A stretch of 64,000 bases of DNA, from the NCBI RefSeq assembly GCF_003675855.1, contig NZ_RCIH01000005.1, forward strand, positions 186,001-250,000. Reading direction: 5' to 3'. Position numbers and translations under genes: made by a program. Under the pieces are notes generated by a model. That model was not told the origin of the DNA. It did not search any database and saw only the letters and a list, made by a program, of their open reading frames with translations. This DNA comes from Halostella salina. GTDB lineage: Archaea; Halobacteriota; Halobacteria; Halobacteriales; Natronoarchaeaceae. Positions 7,324-15,593 of the stretch are shown here, piece by piece; position 1 is the stretch's first letter; each line of letters starts with the position of its first letter.

Positions 7324-8766
7324 ATGGACTTCGACCCCGACTCGCTGCCGCCGCGCCGCTGGCTCCTCCGCGGCGGGCTCGCAGTGCTGATCTGCGTCCT
7401 CCTCGCCCCCGCGGCGTACGCCGCGATCAACCCTCAGACCGTGGGCCTGGGGCCGGGGACGGTCGAGGAACCGGCCGACAACGTGACGTACGTGACGAGT
7501 CAGGGCTTCCACTTCGACGGCTACGGCAACCCGAAGAAGCCGGCCCGGCTCGCGGCCGCCGACGCGAACGCCCAGCCGCGCTGGTCGTTCGACGGCGACG
7601 CCGTCGGCGCGCACTGGTTCTACGACGTGGACCCGATGGACAACGGCGACCTCTTCGTCACGGCGACGAACCCCGAGGGCACCATCGCCATGGAGTTCGA
7701 CCCGGAGACACAGGAGGCCGTCCGAACCGTGGAGTTCGACCTGACGGACACGCACAACATCGACCGGATCGACGAACACCGGATGCTGATCGCCAACATG
7801 CGGGCGTACGAGGACGGCGTCAGCAACGACCGGATCTACATCCGGAACGTCACCGCCGGCGAGACCGAGTGGGAGTGGGTCTTCCACGAGCACTACCCCA
7901 ACGGCACGGCCGGCGGCTTCAACGAGGACTGGACCCACGTCAACGACGCCGAGTTCGTCGGCGACGGCGAGCGCTACGTGCTCGCCTCGCCCCGGAACTT
8001 CGACCAGGCGATCGTGATCGACCGCCGGACCGACGACATCGTCATGCAACTCGGCGAGAACAGCGACCACGAGACGCTGTACGCCCAGCACAACCCGGAC
8101 TACATGGAGCGCGACGACGGGACGCCGGTGATGGTCGTCGCCGACAGCGAGAACGACCGCGTCGTCGAGTACGAACGGAACTGCGGGGACGCGGACCCCC
8201 GGCTCGGTGCCGGCACGCCGCCCTCCGAGTGCGAGTGGGAGCTGGTCTGGTCGGTCGACGGCTTCAACTGGCCCCGCGACGCCGACCGCCTCCCCAACGG
8301 CAACACGCTCGTCGCTGACACGCTCAACCATCGCGTCGTCGAGATCACCCCCGACGGCGAGGTCGTCTGGGAGTTCCACGCGCCGTGGGCACCGTACGAC
8401 GCGGAGCGCGGCGAGAAAGGTTCGAACGGCCCGACGATGGCCGACATGAACGCCGGCGGCAACGCCACCGTCCACGGCGGCGACGACTCCGGCCCGGCCA
8501 GCCGCTACACCGTCGCCGACGCCATCGCGGACGGCGGCAACGCGGTCGGGCTCGGGAACGCGGAGGAACTGGCGTCGCGCTGGGCGCACTTCGAACCCTG
8601 GATCCGGCCGGTGTGGATGGGGTCGTGGGCGATGGTGTCGGCGCTGTTTGCGGCTCTCATCGCACTCGTCTGGGGCGGCGCGGAACTCGTCGTCAACCGG
8701 CAGCGCGTCGCCGCGCGCGTCCGGAGCGGCGTCGACGGCGTCGGCAACCGGATCCGGGGCGACTGA
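7324..8766 (+). CDS. Arylsulfotransferase (ASST)-like beta-propeller surface protein, membrane-anchored
   Basis: A 480-residue protein with an N-terminal hydrophobic segment (residues 15-38) and a C-terminal transmembrane helix (about residues 433-458, GSWAMVSALFAALIALVWGG) followed by a basic tail. Between them are repeated blades such as DADRLPNGNTLVADTLNHRV, EITPDGEVVWEF and DWTHVNDAEFVGDG, the pattern of the arylsulfotransferase/ASST-like propeller. Bacterial ASST moves sulfate between phenols; whether this haloarchaeal branch is a sulfotransferase is not known. A paralogue lies convergently at 8887-10263. The active part should be outside the membrane. Confidence 0.75.
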   Translation: MDFDPDSLPPRRWLLRGGLAVLICVLLAPAAYAAINPQTVGLGPGTVEEPADNVTYVTSQGFHFDGYGNPKKPARLAAADANAQPRWSFDGDAVGAHWFYDVDPMDNGDLFVTATNPEGTIAMEFDPETQEAVRTVEFDLTDTHNIDRIDEHRMLIANMRAYEDGVSNDRIYIRNVTAGETEWEWVFHEHYPNGTAGGFNEDWTHVNDAEFVGDGERYVLASPRNFDQAIVIDRRTDDIVMQLGENSDHETLYAQHNPDYMERDDGTPVMVVADSENDRVVEYERNCGDADPRLGAGTPPSECEWELVWSVDGFNWPRDADRLPNGNTLVADTLNHRVVEITPDGEVVWEFHAPWAPYDAERGEKGSNGPTMADMNAGGNATVHGGDDSGPASRYTVADAIADGGNAVGLGNAEELASRWAHFEPWIRPVWMGSWAMVSALFAALIALVWGGAELVVNRQRVAARVRSGVDGVGNRIRGD

Positions 8767-8886
8767 GACGGTCCGCGATTCGGTCGTGGGCACCCCGGAC
8801 TGGACGGCGAGCCTCGAAAATTCCAGTAGTTCTCGCGACCGGAGCGCCCGAGCTGTGCCGCCCGGGACTTGCCTCCGACTGTCACG

Positions 8887-10263
8887 CTAGTTCCGCAGTC
8901 GGTACGCCAGTGCCGCCCCGCCGACGATGACAACCAGCGCGCCTGCGACGCCGGCGACGAACGCGAGCGAGCCGCCGCTGCCCCCGTTCCCGCCGTCGCC
9001 GTCGCCGCCGATGAGGCCGCCGCCACCGTCGCCGTCGTCACCGTCGCCGCCGTTTCCGTTCCCGTCGTCCGGCAGTTCCGACGGCGCGAAGTCGTACATC
9101 GCCGCGGCGCAGGTTTCGATCTCCTCGGTCGTGAAGTTGGCCGAGTTGTGAACCTCGTAGCTCCCGTTTATCCCCTGCTCGCGCATCGTGGGGCCTTCCG
9201 AACCGGGACCGCCGCGCTCGGCGTCGTACGTCTCGTAGGGCGTGTACACCTCCCAGACGATCCGGCCCTCGGGCGTGATCTCGACGGTCCGGTGGCCCAT
9301 CCGGTCGCTGACCAGCGTGTTGCCGTTGGGGAGGCGGTCGGCGTCACGGGGTTCGTTCAGCCCCGTAACCGCCCACACCTGCTCCCACTCGTTCGCCTCG
9401 GCGTCGTAGGCGTACTCGACGACGCGATCGTTCTCGCTGTCGCCGACCAGGATCGTGCGCTCCCCGTCGGGACCGCGGAGGTGGTCGGGGTTGTGCTGCT
9501 CGTACAGGATGTCGTAGTTGTCGTCCTCGCCGAGCGTGAGGTCCTCCTCGACGTCGCCCGTCGTCCGGTTGACGAAGACGACCTTGTCGAAGTTCCGCGG
9601 CGAGATCATGAAGAGGTGGTCGCCGACCGGGTCCACGTCGTTGACGTGCGTCCAGTCGCCCTCGGGACCGCCGCCGCTCTCGGGGAACTGCTCGGGGTGA
9701 TTCTCGAACCGCCACTCCCAGACTACCTCGTCGCTCGTGACGTTGTACACGAGCAGGCGCTCGTGGCCCTCGCCCTTGTCCGCAATGACGATCTCGTGTT
9801 CGTTGAGGCGGTCGGCGTCGTGGGCGTCGTCGATCTGCGGCGTGGACTCGTCGTCCGGGTCGCCGTCGAAGTCACGGACCCACTCGTACTCGTTTCGTTC
9901 GGGGTCCAGCTTCCCGATCTTGGTGTTTCCGCCCTCGGTGGTGACGAACAGCAGGTCACCGTCCGGCGTCCGGTCCACGTCGTACGCGAACCAGCGGTCC
10001 CGGAGCGAGGCGTTGTGCGCCCAGTCGAACGAGCCGTCCGGCTCGTAGGACATCAGCATCGCGGGCCACTTCTCGTACCCGTCATCTGTCAGCCGCGTCC
10101 CCTGGATGCTGACGACCGTGTTCTCGTCGGGCTGTTGCTCCATCGTCCCGACACACGGGTTCGTCCCGTTTTCCTCCGACTGTACGTCCCCGGCGACGAC
10201 GCCCGGCACTGCCAACGCCGGGAGCGTCAACGCCACGACGACCACGAGCAAGGACCGACGCAT
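8887..10263 (-). CDS. Arylsulfotransferase-like surface protein, paralogue of the upstream gene
   Basis: A 458-residue secreted protein with signal peptide (MRRSLLVVVVALTLPALAVPG), ASST-like blades (DADRLPNGNTLVSDRMGHR, EITPEGRIVWEVYTPYETYD, GDWTHVNDVDPVGDH) and a C-terminal anchor (AFVAGVAGALVVIVGGAALAY then RLRN) preceded by a Gly/Asp-rich low-complexity linker encoded around 8985-9060. The blade sequences match the 7324 gene nearly motif for motif, including SENDRVVEY and NFDxxxxxxRxTxD, so the two are paralogues arranged tail to tail. There is no PGF motif before the anchor. Function as for the other copy: unproven. Confidence 0.75.
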   Translation of the reverse strand: MRRSLLVVVVALTLPALAVPGVVAGDVQSEENGTNPCVGTMEQQPDENTVVSIQGTRLTDDGYEKWPAMLMSYEPDGSFDWAHNASLRDRWFAYDVDRTPDGDLLFVTTEGGNTKIGKLDPERNEYEWVRDFDGDPDDESTPQIDDAHDADRLNEHEIVIADKGEGHERLLVYNVTSDEVVWEWRFENHPEQFPESGGGPEGDWTHVNDVDPVGDHLFMISPRNFDKVVFVNRTTGDVEEDLTLGEDDNYDILYEQHNPDHLRGPDGERTILVGDSENDRVVEYAYDAEANEWEQVWAVTGLNEPRDADRLPNGNTLVSDRMGHRTVEITPEGRIVWEVYTPYETYDAERGGPGSEGPTMREQGINGSYEVHNSANFTTEEIETCAAAMYDFAPSELPDDGNGNGGDGDDGDGGGGLIGGDGDGGNGGSGGSLAFVAGVAGALVVIVGGAALAYRLRN

Positions 10264-10367
10264 ACGTCACTCCCTGTGGGTGGCCGCGTAATGAATCTTG
10301 TCAGGCCGGTTCGGTTTGCCTGATGCGAGACCGATCCGCTTTGGCCGACCGTCACGCCGCCCTGCCG

Positions 10368-11420
10368 CTACGCGTCCCCACCGTCGGCGGGTTCGTGGAC
10401 TGCCCGATAGCCGTCGGCTGTCGGCTCCACGTCGTCGATCGAGTACAGCCGGATCGCTCGCTCCTGTTTCGTCGTGACCGGGAAGTCGTAGTGCTCGGCC
10501 TCGTAGCCGAACTCCTTGCCTGCGTCGCGCCGCTCGCGCACGAACTCGCGGTGGTCGTCCAGTCGCCGTCGGGTCACGTCTCTGGAGAGTCGTGACACGT
10601 CCTCGATTCGGTCGTCGAACACCTCGGCGAACGCAGCCTCGCGCTCGTACCCGACCGAGTTGCGCCCGGCCACGAGCGCCGCCAGCGACGTGGTGCCCGT
10701 TCCCCAGAACGGGTCCAGCACCGTGTCGCCGTAGACGCTGTACATGTTGACGAGGCGGTACGGCACCTCGAACGGGAAGGCAGCCGACCGCTCCCGCAGG
10801 TCGCCGCCGTCGAGCGACTGGAACTCGCCGTTGATGTCGGTCCACACGTCCGAGAACCACCGGTTGCGCTCCTCCCAGAAGTAGGCGGCCTCGTACCGTC
10901 GCTCCGCCCCCGGTTCGAACCCCCGCGACTCCGTGCCGTTCCGGAACACCAGAACGTACTCGTGTTCCAGCGTCACGTACGCGTTCGGCGGCACCATCCC
11001 CGACCCCATGAACTTCGCCCCCGAGTTGGCCGGCTTGCGCCACAGCACCTCCGGCAGCGGCTCGAAGCCGAGCGCCTCGAAGGCGTCGACGACGCGCGAG
11101 TGGTTCTGGTACACCCGGAAGCTCCCGTCGACCGTCCGCGTCGCGTCGCCGACGTTGACGCAGGCGATACCGCCGTCGACGAGGACGCGTTCGACCTCCG
11201 CCCACACCCGGTCCAACTGCTTGTGCATCAGGTCGAACGCTTCCCGGCCGTCCTCGGCAGCCAGCGCGTCGCCGACCGCAGGGTCGAGGTCCGCGAACGC
11301 CTCGTCCCACATCTCGATCATCGGGTACGGCGGCGACGTGACGACGAGTTCGACGGAGTCGTCGGCGAGTTCGTCGAGTTCCCGCGAGTCGCCGACCACG
11401 ACGCGGTGCTGCGTCTCCAT
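10368..11420 (-). CDS. Orphan site-specific DNA methyltransferase, cytosine-N4 beta class, CTAG type
   Basis: A 350-residue methyltransferase with the catalytic motif first (VVTSPPYP, S29-P-P-Y) and the AdoMet-binding region after it (DPFWGTGTTSLAALVAGRN, residues 236 on). That order and SPPY mark beta-class N4-cytosine enzymes. The text WRKPANSGAKFMGSGMVPPNAYVTLEHEYVLVFR closely follows the haloarchaeal family I recall as the C(m4)TAG methylase of Haloferax volcanii (HVO_0794). No restriction gene is adjacent. I prefer the ATG at 11420, which has a GGGAGGGT Shine-Dalgarno-like run just upstream; a GTG at 11438 would add six residues. The recognition site is inferred from family, and CTAG is strongly depleted in this window. 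Confidence 0.8.
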   Translation of the reverse strand: METQHRVVVGDSRELDELADDSVELVVTSPPYPMIEMWDEAFADLDPAVGDALAAEDGREAFDLMHKQLDRVWAEVERVLVDGGIACVNVGDATRTVDGSFRVYQNHSRVVDAFEALGFEPLPEVLWRKPANSGAKFMGSGMVPPNAYVTLEHEYVLVFRNGTESRGFEPGAERRYEAAYFWEERNRWFSDVWTDINGEFQSLDGGDLRERSAAFPFEVPYRLVNMYSVYGDTVLDPFWGTGTTSLAALVAGRNSVGYEREAAFAEVFDDRIEDVSRLSRDVTRRRLDDHREFVRERRDAGKEFGYEAEHYDFPVTTKQERAIRLYSIDDVEPTADGYRAVHEPADGGDA

Positions 11421-11523
11421 TACCCTCCCTTCCCCCACGCTTCGTTATAGTGACTTTGCATGTCGCCTGTCGTCGGGGATCAGATCCGTCACGTGGCGGG
11501 CAGAAATGACAACTTATTTATAT

Positions 11524-11544
11524 TAGTCCCGGGCGGATTCGAAC
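11524..11544 (-). repeat. Duplicate of the tRNA-Gln 3' end (21 bp)
   Basis: The 21 bases 11524-11544 are identical to 11624-11644, which encode the discriminator, 3' acceptor strand and T-loop side of tRNA-Gln. The copies are exactly 100 bases apart in direct orientation. A tRNA 3'-end duplication is the usual footprint of integrase-mediated insertion. There is no integrase gene nearby. Confidence 0.75.
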
Positions 11545-11623
11545 TGCGAGGACTCGAATCCACTCGTCCTCTGGGTGTCGAATCCGCTGAACTATTCGCT
11601 CGTCACGTTCGTTCCTCGCAGAA
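11545..11623. repeat. 79-bp insert between tRNA 3' repeats, with terminal inverted repeats
   Basis: The segment starts with TGCGAGGA (11545-11552) and has its reverse complement TCCTCGCA at 11613-11620, three bases before the second direct repeat. Inside, GAGGAC (11548-11553) can pair with GTCCTC (11566-11571). It resembles a small non-coding insertion or the residue of an excised element. Confidence 0.5.
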
Positions 11624-11696
11624 TAGTCCCGGGCGGATTCGAACCGCCGTCGTGGGCTCCAAAGGCCCATATGATTGGCCACTACACCACGGGACT
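11624..11696 (-). tRNA. tRNA-Gln (anticodon UUG)
   Basis: On the minus strand the acceptor AGTCCCG (11696-11690) pairs with CGGGACT, followed by discriminator A. The anticodon arm is TGGGC-CTTTGGA-GCCCA with anticodon TTG, and the T arm is GGCGG-TTCGAAT-CCGCC. CCA is not encoded. The 3' end is duplicated at 11524-11544. Confidence 0.92.
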
Positions 11697-11716
11697 TCAC
11701 TCGCGTTGCTCGTTTC

Positions 11717-11765
11717 GTCCCGTGAGGCTCGCGATCCCGTCGGGATCGCTCACCACCACGGGGAC
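11717..11765. repeat. Imperfect hairpin beside tRNA-Gln
   Basis: GCGATCCCG (11731-11739) and CGGGATCGC (11741-11749) form a nine-pair inverted repeat about one base. It can be extended by GTGA/TCAC and by GTCCCGTG with CACGGGGAC. It lies 20-70 bases 5' of the tRNA on its own strand. Its role is unknown. Confidence 0.5.
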
Positions 11766-11860
11766 TTCGCTCGCGCTGCTTCCTCCCCTAAACGCGGTCG
11801 CACGTAATCGCCCGGCGGGCTTATGACTTATCGTTCAGCGTTGGGCGAACCGGGCCGCGG

Positions 11861-12292
11861 TCAGTCCGCGCCTTCGACGACCGGCTCCAGATACGCGCAC
11901 TTGTCCTCCTCGGCGTCGAAGCAGTCCGGGCACTCGTCGCGGCGGTCGATGATGGTGTCCAGCCGTTCCGCGACCGTGTCGTCGATGACGCTCTCCAGGG
12001 CGCGGGCTTCGTCGCGGTACTCCTGGACTTCGAGCACGTTGGCGAGGAACCGTTCGATGATGCAGTACGTCTGGAGGGCGTCCTCGGCGCGGATGATCCC
12101 CTCGTCGGTGAGGGTGACGCCCTTGTACTTCTCGTGGTCGGCGAGACCCCGGTCCTCCAGTTTGCCGATCATCTCGTTGACGCTCGCGGGGCTCACTTCG
12201 AGCATGTCCGCGAGTGTCCCGGTCGCCGCCGGGCCGTCCTCGAGGCGCTGTGCGAGGTAGATCGCCTTGAGGTACTGGTCGCCGGTGTTCAT
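11861..12292 (-). CDS. Short DtxR-family metal-dependent regulator
   Basis: A 143-residue regulator with a winged helix (MNTGDQYLKAIYLAQRL, then SPASVNEMIGKLEDRGLADH) and the dimerisation/metal helices. It has no SH3-like FeoA domain, unlike the first DtxR protein at 2462. The C-terminal tail has three cysteines in CPDCFDAEEDKC (C121, C124, C132), which could bind iron or zinc or a cluster. It follows a ferritin-like gene by 31 bases on the same strand, so iron is the likelier signal. The ATG at 12292 is chosen because the frame upstream of it overlaps the ferritin-like gene and has no family similarity. Confidence 0.88.
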   Translation of the reverse strand: MNTGDQYLKAIYLAQRLEDGPAATGTLADMLEVSPASVNEMIGKLEDRGLADHEKYKGVTLTDEGIIRAEDALQTYCIIERFLANVLEVQEYRDEARALESVIDDTVAERLDTIIDRRDECPDCFDAEEDKCAYLEPVVEGAD

Positions 12293-12323
12293 GCGATACC
12301 CCCCGTCGAGTGCGTGTGCCAGG

Positions 12324-12824
12324 TCATGATCGGCGCTCCATGATCGCGGTGACTTCCTCGACGCCCTCCTCCTCCTCCGCGCGGATCGTCCGCAGCGTGT
12401 CGAGCAGGCGGTCGCGGTCGATCGCGTAGTCGGCGTCGCTCGCTTCGACTGCCTCGATGAGGTCGTCGTAGAACTTGTACGCCGTCTCCTCGTTACACAG
12501 CGCGTCGTACAGCACGCCGTCGAAGTCGTCCGGGCTCGTCTGGGCGTACTGGGCCTCGACAAGCTGCTCTATCTCCTCGTACGCGACCGTGTCGGCGTCG
12601 AGTTCCGCGACGAGTGCCTCCAGACGCTCGCGGTGGTCCTCCGACTCCTCGGCGGCGTGTTCCAGCAGTTCAGCTATCTCGTCGTCGAGTGCCTCCCGCT
12701 CCGCCGCGGAGAGGGAGTCGAGGTGGCGGTAGGCGCGCGCCTCGACGACCTCCTCCAGCACGACCCCGATCTGCAGGAGCCGCGCGAGCTGGTGGTCGCT
12801 TGAGACGCGTTGACCCAGGCTCAT
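12324..12824 (-). CDS. Ferritin-like / rubrerythrin-type four-helix protein
   Basis: A 166-residue all-helical acidic protein. Ferritin-like iron ligands are visible in pairs: LEEVVEARAYRHL, EESEDHRERLEALV, CNEETAYKFYDDL and EEEEGVEEV, spaced like the four helices of rubrerythrin. There is no rubredoxin Cys4 tail. It probably binds a di-iron centre for iron storage or oxidative defence; this is inferred. It is the first gene of a two-gene unit with the DtxR regulator at 11861. A TATA-like TTAAGTG (minus strand, about 12848-12856) lies 25-30 bases before the ATG. Confidence 0.75.
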   Translation of the reverse strand: MSLGQRVSSDHQLARLLQIGVVLEEVVEARAYRHLDSLSAAEREALDDEIAELLEHAAEESEDHRERLEALVAELDADTVAYEEIEQLVEAQYAQTSPDDFDGVLYDALCNEETAYKFYDDLIEAVEASDADYAIDRDRLLDTLRTIRAEEEEGVEEVTAIMERRS

Positions 12825-12891
12825 ACCAACGGTTCCGGGCCGGGGTCACTTAACGGTCCCTACTCCGGCGGACAGCGAAAAGGTGTGTGCG

Positions 12892-14103
12892 TTACTCTCG
12901 GAGCCGCGCCGCGACGAGTTCCTGCAGGTCGTCGCGGAGTTCGTCGACGGCGACCTCTTCGAGCACCGGCACGAAGAAGCCCTCGACGAGCATGTTCTCT
13001 GCAGTCTGGGGGTCGGTACCCCGGGTCTCCATGTAGAACAGGTCCTCCTCGTCGACCTGTCCCACCGTGGCGCTGTGGGACGCCTCGGTGTCGTGGTTGT
13101 TGATGATCAGCTTCGGGGAGGCGTCGGCCTCGCTCTCGTCGGAGAGCATCAGCGTGTTCTCCCGCTGGTAGGAGTTGGTGTCCCACGCCCCGCTGCCGAC
13201 GTCCTGAACGCCCTCGTACACCGAGCGCGCCTCGTCGTCGAGCACGCCGCGCGTGACGAGGTCGGCCGTGGTGTGCTCGGCCTCGTGCCAGACGCGTGCG
13301 TTCACGTCGAAGTGCTGGTCCTCGTGGCCGAAGAACGCGCCGACGATCTGGCTCTCCGAGGAGTCGCCCTGGAGGTACGTCTCGACGGAACTCTTCGTCA
13401 GGCGCGAGCCGATGTTGCCCTCGATCCAGTTGATCGTGGCGTACGTGTCGGCGTGGCCGCGCTTCAGCGTGTAGTTGTACGTCTCCTCGCTCAGGTTCTG
13501 GAGCGAGCCGTACTGGACGTGGCTGTTCTCGGCGGCGGCGACCTCGACGATGCCGCTGTAGTAGCGCTCGCCCGACACGTCGTCGCCGGTGGACTGCCGT
13601 TCGAGGATCGTGACCGAGGACGACTCCTCGGTGACGACCAGCGTGTAGTTGAACAGCGACTGGCTGTTCATTTCGGTGCGGACTGTCACGTCCTCGGCGT
13701 CGACGCCCTCGGGGACGTAGACGACCGTCCCGGTGCTAAACAGCGCCGTCGACAGCGCCGTGAGGTAGTCCTCCTCCGGATCGACGACGGAGCCGAACTG
13801 CTCGCGCACGAGGTCCTCGTGCTCGTCGACCGCCTCCGCGAAGGGCAGGACCTCGACCTCGTCGGGGCCGACCTGGTCCTTGTCCTCGGCGGCGTTCAGC
13901 GGGTCGACGAAGCCCTCGAAGTCGAGGTCGTGGAGGTTCGTCCACTCGCGGCCGGGCGTCCGGATGACCGAGGGCATGTCGAGGCCGTCGAGGGCCTCCA
14001 GCGCCGACAGCCGTGTTTCGAGGAGCCACTCGGGCTCGTCGAGCGAGTCCGAGAGCTCCCGTACCGTCCCCTCGTCGATGGTTGCGTGTACCTGCGTGCT
14101 CAT
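12892..14103 (-). CDS. sufD: Fe-S cluster assembly protein SufD
   Basis: A 403-residue SufBD-family protein: an alpha-helical N-terminal region (EPEWLLETRLSALEAL) and a long beta-helix with the segments STGTVVYVPEGV, HVQYGSLQNLSEETYNY, and the conserved C-terminal AEASHSATVGQVDEEDLFYMETRG. SufD pairs with SufB as the scaffold half of the SufBC2D complex. It is the last gene of sufC-sufB-sufD, one base downstream of the sufB stop, so it is certainly cotranscribed. It is closer to SufD than to SufB in length and in lacking the long N-terminal extension. Confidence 0.93.
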   Translation of the reverse strand: MSTQVHATIDEGTVRELSDSLDEPEWLLETRLSALEALDGLDMPSVIRTPGREWTNLHDLDFEGFVDPLNAAEDKDQVGPDEVEVLPFAEAVDEHEDLVREQFGSVVDPEEDYLTALSTALFSTGTVVYVPEGVDAEDVTVRTEMNSQSLFNYTLVVTEESSSVTILERQSTGDDVSGERYYSGIVEVAAAENSHVQYGSLQNLSEETYNYTLKRGHADTYATINWIEGNIGSRLTKSSVETYLQGDSSESQIVGAFFGHEDQHFDVNARVWHEAEHTTADLVTRGVLDDEARSVYEGVQDVGSGAWDTNSYQRENTLMLSDESEADASPKLIINNHDTEASHSATVGQVDEEDLFYMETRGTDPQTAENMLVEGFFVPVLEEVAVDELRDDLQELVAARLRE

Positions 14104-14104
14104 G

Positions 14105-15535
14105 TTATCCGAGGCTCCCCTCCATCTCCAGCTCGATGAGGCGGTTCAGTTCGACCGCGTACTCGATAGGCAGTTCCTCCGTGATCGGCTCGATGAAGCC
14201 GGAGACGATCATCTGCTTCGCGTCGTCGTCGTCGAGGCCGCGGCTCTGGAGGTAGAACACGTCCTCGTCGCCGATCTTCCCGACGGTCGCCTCGTGGGCG
14301 ACGTCGACCTTCGACTCCTGGATCTCCATGTACGGCATGGTGTCGGAGGTCGACTCGTTGTCGAACATCAGCGCGTCGCACTCGACGGCGGTGGAGGAGC
14401 CCTCCGCGCCGTCGGCGATCTGGACGAGGCCGCGGTAGTTCGTGCGGCCGCCGTCCTTGGCGATGGACTTGGACTCGATGGTCGACTTCGTGTTCGGCGC
14501 GTTGTGGTACACCTTCGCGCCGGTGTCGATGTCCTGCCCTTCGCCCGCGAAGGCGATGGTGATGTGGTTGTCCGTCGCGCCGCGACCCTTGAGGATGGTC
14601 GAGGGGTACAGCATCGTGGCCTTCGAGCCCATGCTGCCGGACACCCACTCCATCGTGCCGCCCTTCTCCGCGATGGCGCGCTTGGTGTTCAGGTTGAACG
14701 TGTTCTTCGACCAGTTCTGGACGGTTGAGTACTGGACGTGGGCGTCCTCGCCGACGAACACCTCGACGCCGCCGGCGTGGAGGTTGTGCGTGCCGTACTT
14801 CGGGGCCGAACAGCCCTCGATGTAGTGGACCTCGGAGCCCTCCTCGGCGATGATGAGGGTGTGCTCGAACTGGCCCATCCCCTCGCTGTTCATGCGGAAG
14901 TACGCCTGGACGGGCATCTCGACGGTGACGCCCTCGGGGACGTACACGAACGAGCCGCCCGACCAGACCGCGCCGTGGAGCGCGGCGAACTTGTTGTCGC
15001 TCGGGGGGACGCACTTCGTCATGAAGTGCTCCTTGACGAGCTCCTCGTGTTCCTGGACGGCCTCGTCCATGTTGCAGAACACGACGCCCTTCTCCTCCCA
15101 CTGCTCCTGCATGTTCTGGTAGACGACCTCGGACTCGTACTGCGCGCCGACGCCCGAGAGCGCCTTCCGCTCGGCCTCCGGAATGCCGAGCTTCTCGAAC
15201 GTGTCCTGAATGTCTTCGGGGAGGTCGTCCCAGCTGTCCGCGCCCTCGCGCTTGTCGACGTCGGGGCGGATGTACGGGACGATCTCCTCGACGTCCAGCT
15301 CCGACAGGTCCGGCTGGCCGGGCCAGTCGGTCGGCATCGGCATCTGCTGGTACTGCTTGAGCGCGCGGAGGCGGCGCTCCAGCATCCACTCCGGTTCGTC
15401 CTTGTCGTCGCTTATCATTCGGACGACCTCCTCGGTCAGTCCTTTGTCGGATGTCACCGCAGCGCTCTCCTCTTTCTTGAACTCGAAGCGCTTCTCGGTG
15501 TCCGTCTCTTTCAGGTGGTCTTGATCTGAACTCAT
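14105..15535 (-). CDS. sufB: Fe-S cluster assembly protein SufB
   Basis: A 476-residue scaffold protein of the Suf system on which clusters are built with SufC and SufD. Family marks include VRMISDDKDEPEWMLERRLRAL near the start, FVYVPEGVTVEMPVQAYFR, the EGCSAPKY segment, and the C-terminal HEATVGKIGDEDVFYLQSRG. The length is normal. A TATA-like CTATAAGG (minus strand, about 15565-15572) lies some 30 bases before the ATG, so sufBD may have a promoter separate from sufC. A CTAG site is at 15580-15583, just upstream of that box. Confidence 0.95.
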   Translation of the reverse strand: MSSDQDHLKETDTEKRFEFKKEESAAVTSDKGLTEEVVRMISDDKDEPEWMLERRLRALKQYQQMPMPTDWPGQPDLSELDVEEIVPYIRPDVDKREGADSWDDLPEDIQDTFEKLGIPEAERKALSGVGAQYESEVVYQNMQEQWEEKGVVFCNMDEAVQEHEELVKEHFMTKCVPPSDNKFAALHGAVWSGGSFVYVPEGVTVEMPVQAYFRMNSEGMGQFEHTLIIAEEGSEVHYIEGCSAPKYGTHNLHAGGVEVFVGEDAHVQYSTVQNWSKNTFNLNTKRAIAEKGGTMEWVSGSMGSKATMLYPSTILKGRGATDNHITIAFAGEGQDIDTGAKVYHNAPNTKSTIESKSIAKDGGRTNYRGLVQIADGAEGSSTAVECDALMFDNESTSDTMPYMEIQESKVDVAHEATVGKIGDEDVFYLQSRGLDDDDAKQMIVSGFIEPITEELPIEYAVELNRLIELEMEGSLG

Positions 15536-15593
15536 TGTTGTTGTCCGTTGGTTACCGTTCTGGCCTTATAGCGTTGGTTCTAGTTAGGATCGG

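Larger units (their letters stand above)
11421..11860. other. Gene-poor stretch with tRNA-Gln and partial tRNA repeats
   Basis: This 440-base stretch has no credible protein gene. It holds tRNA-Gln (11624-11696), a second copy of its 3' end (11524-11544), a short insert between them, a long imperfect hairpin (11717-11765) and a rough copy of the tRNA 5' flank near 11754-11785. Confidence 0.7.
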
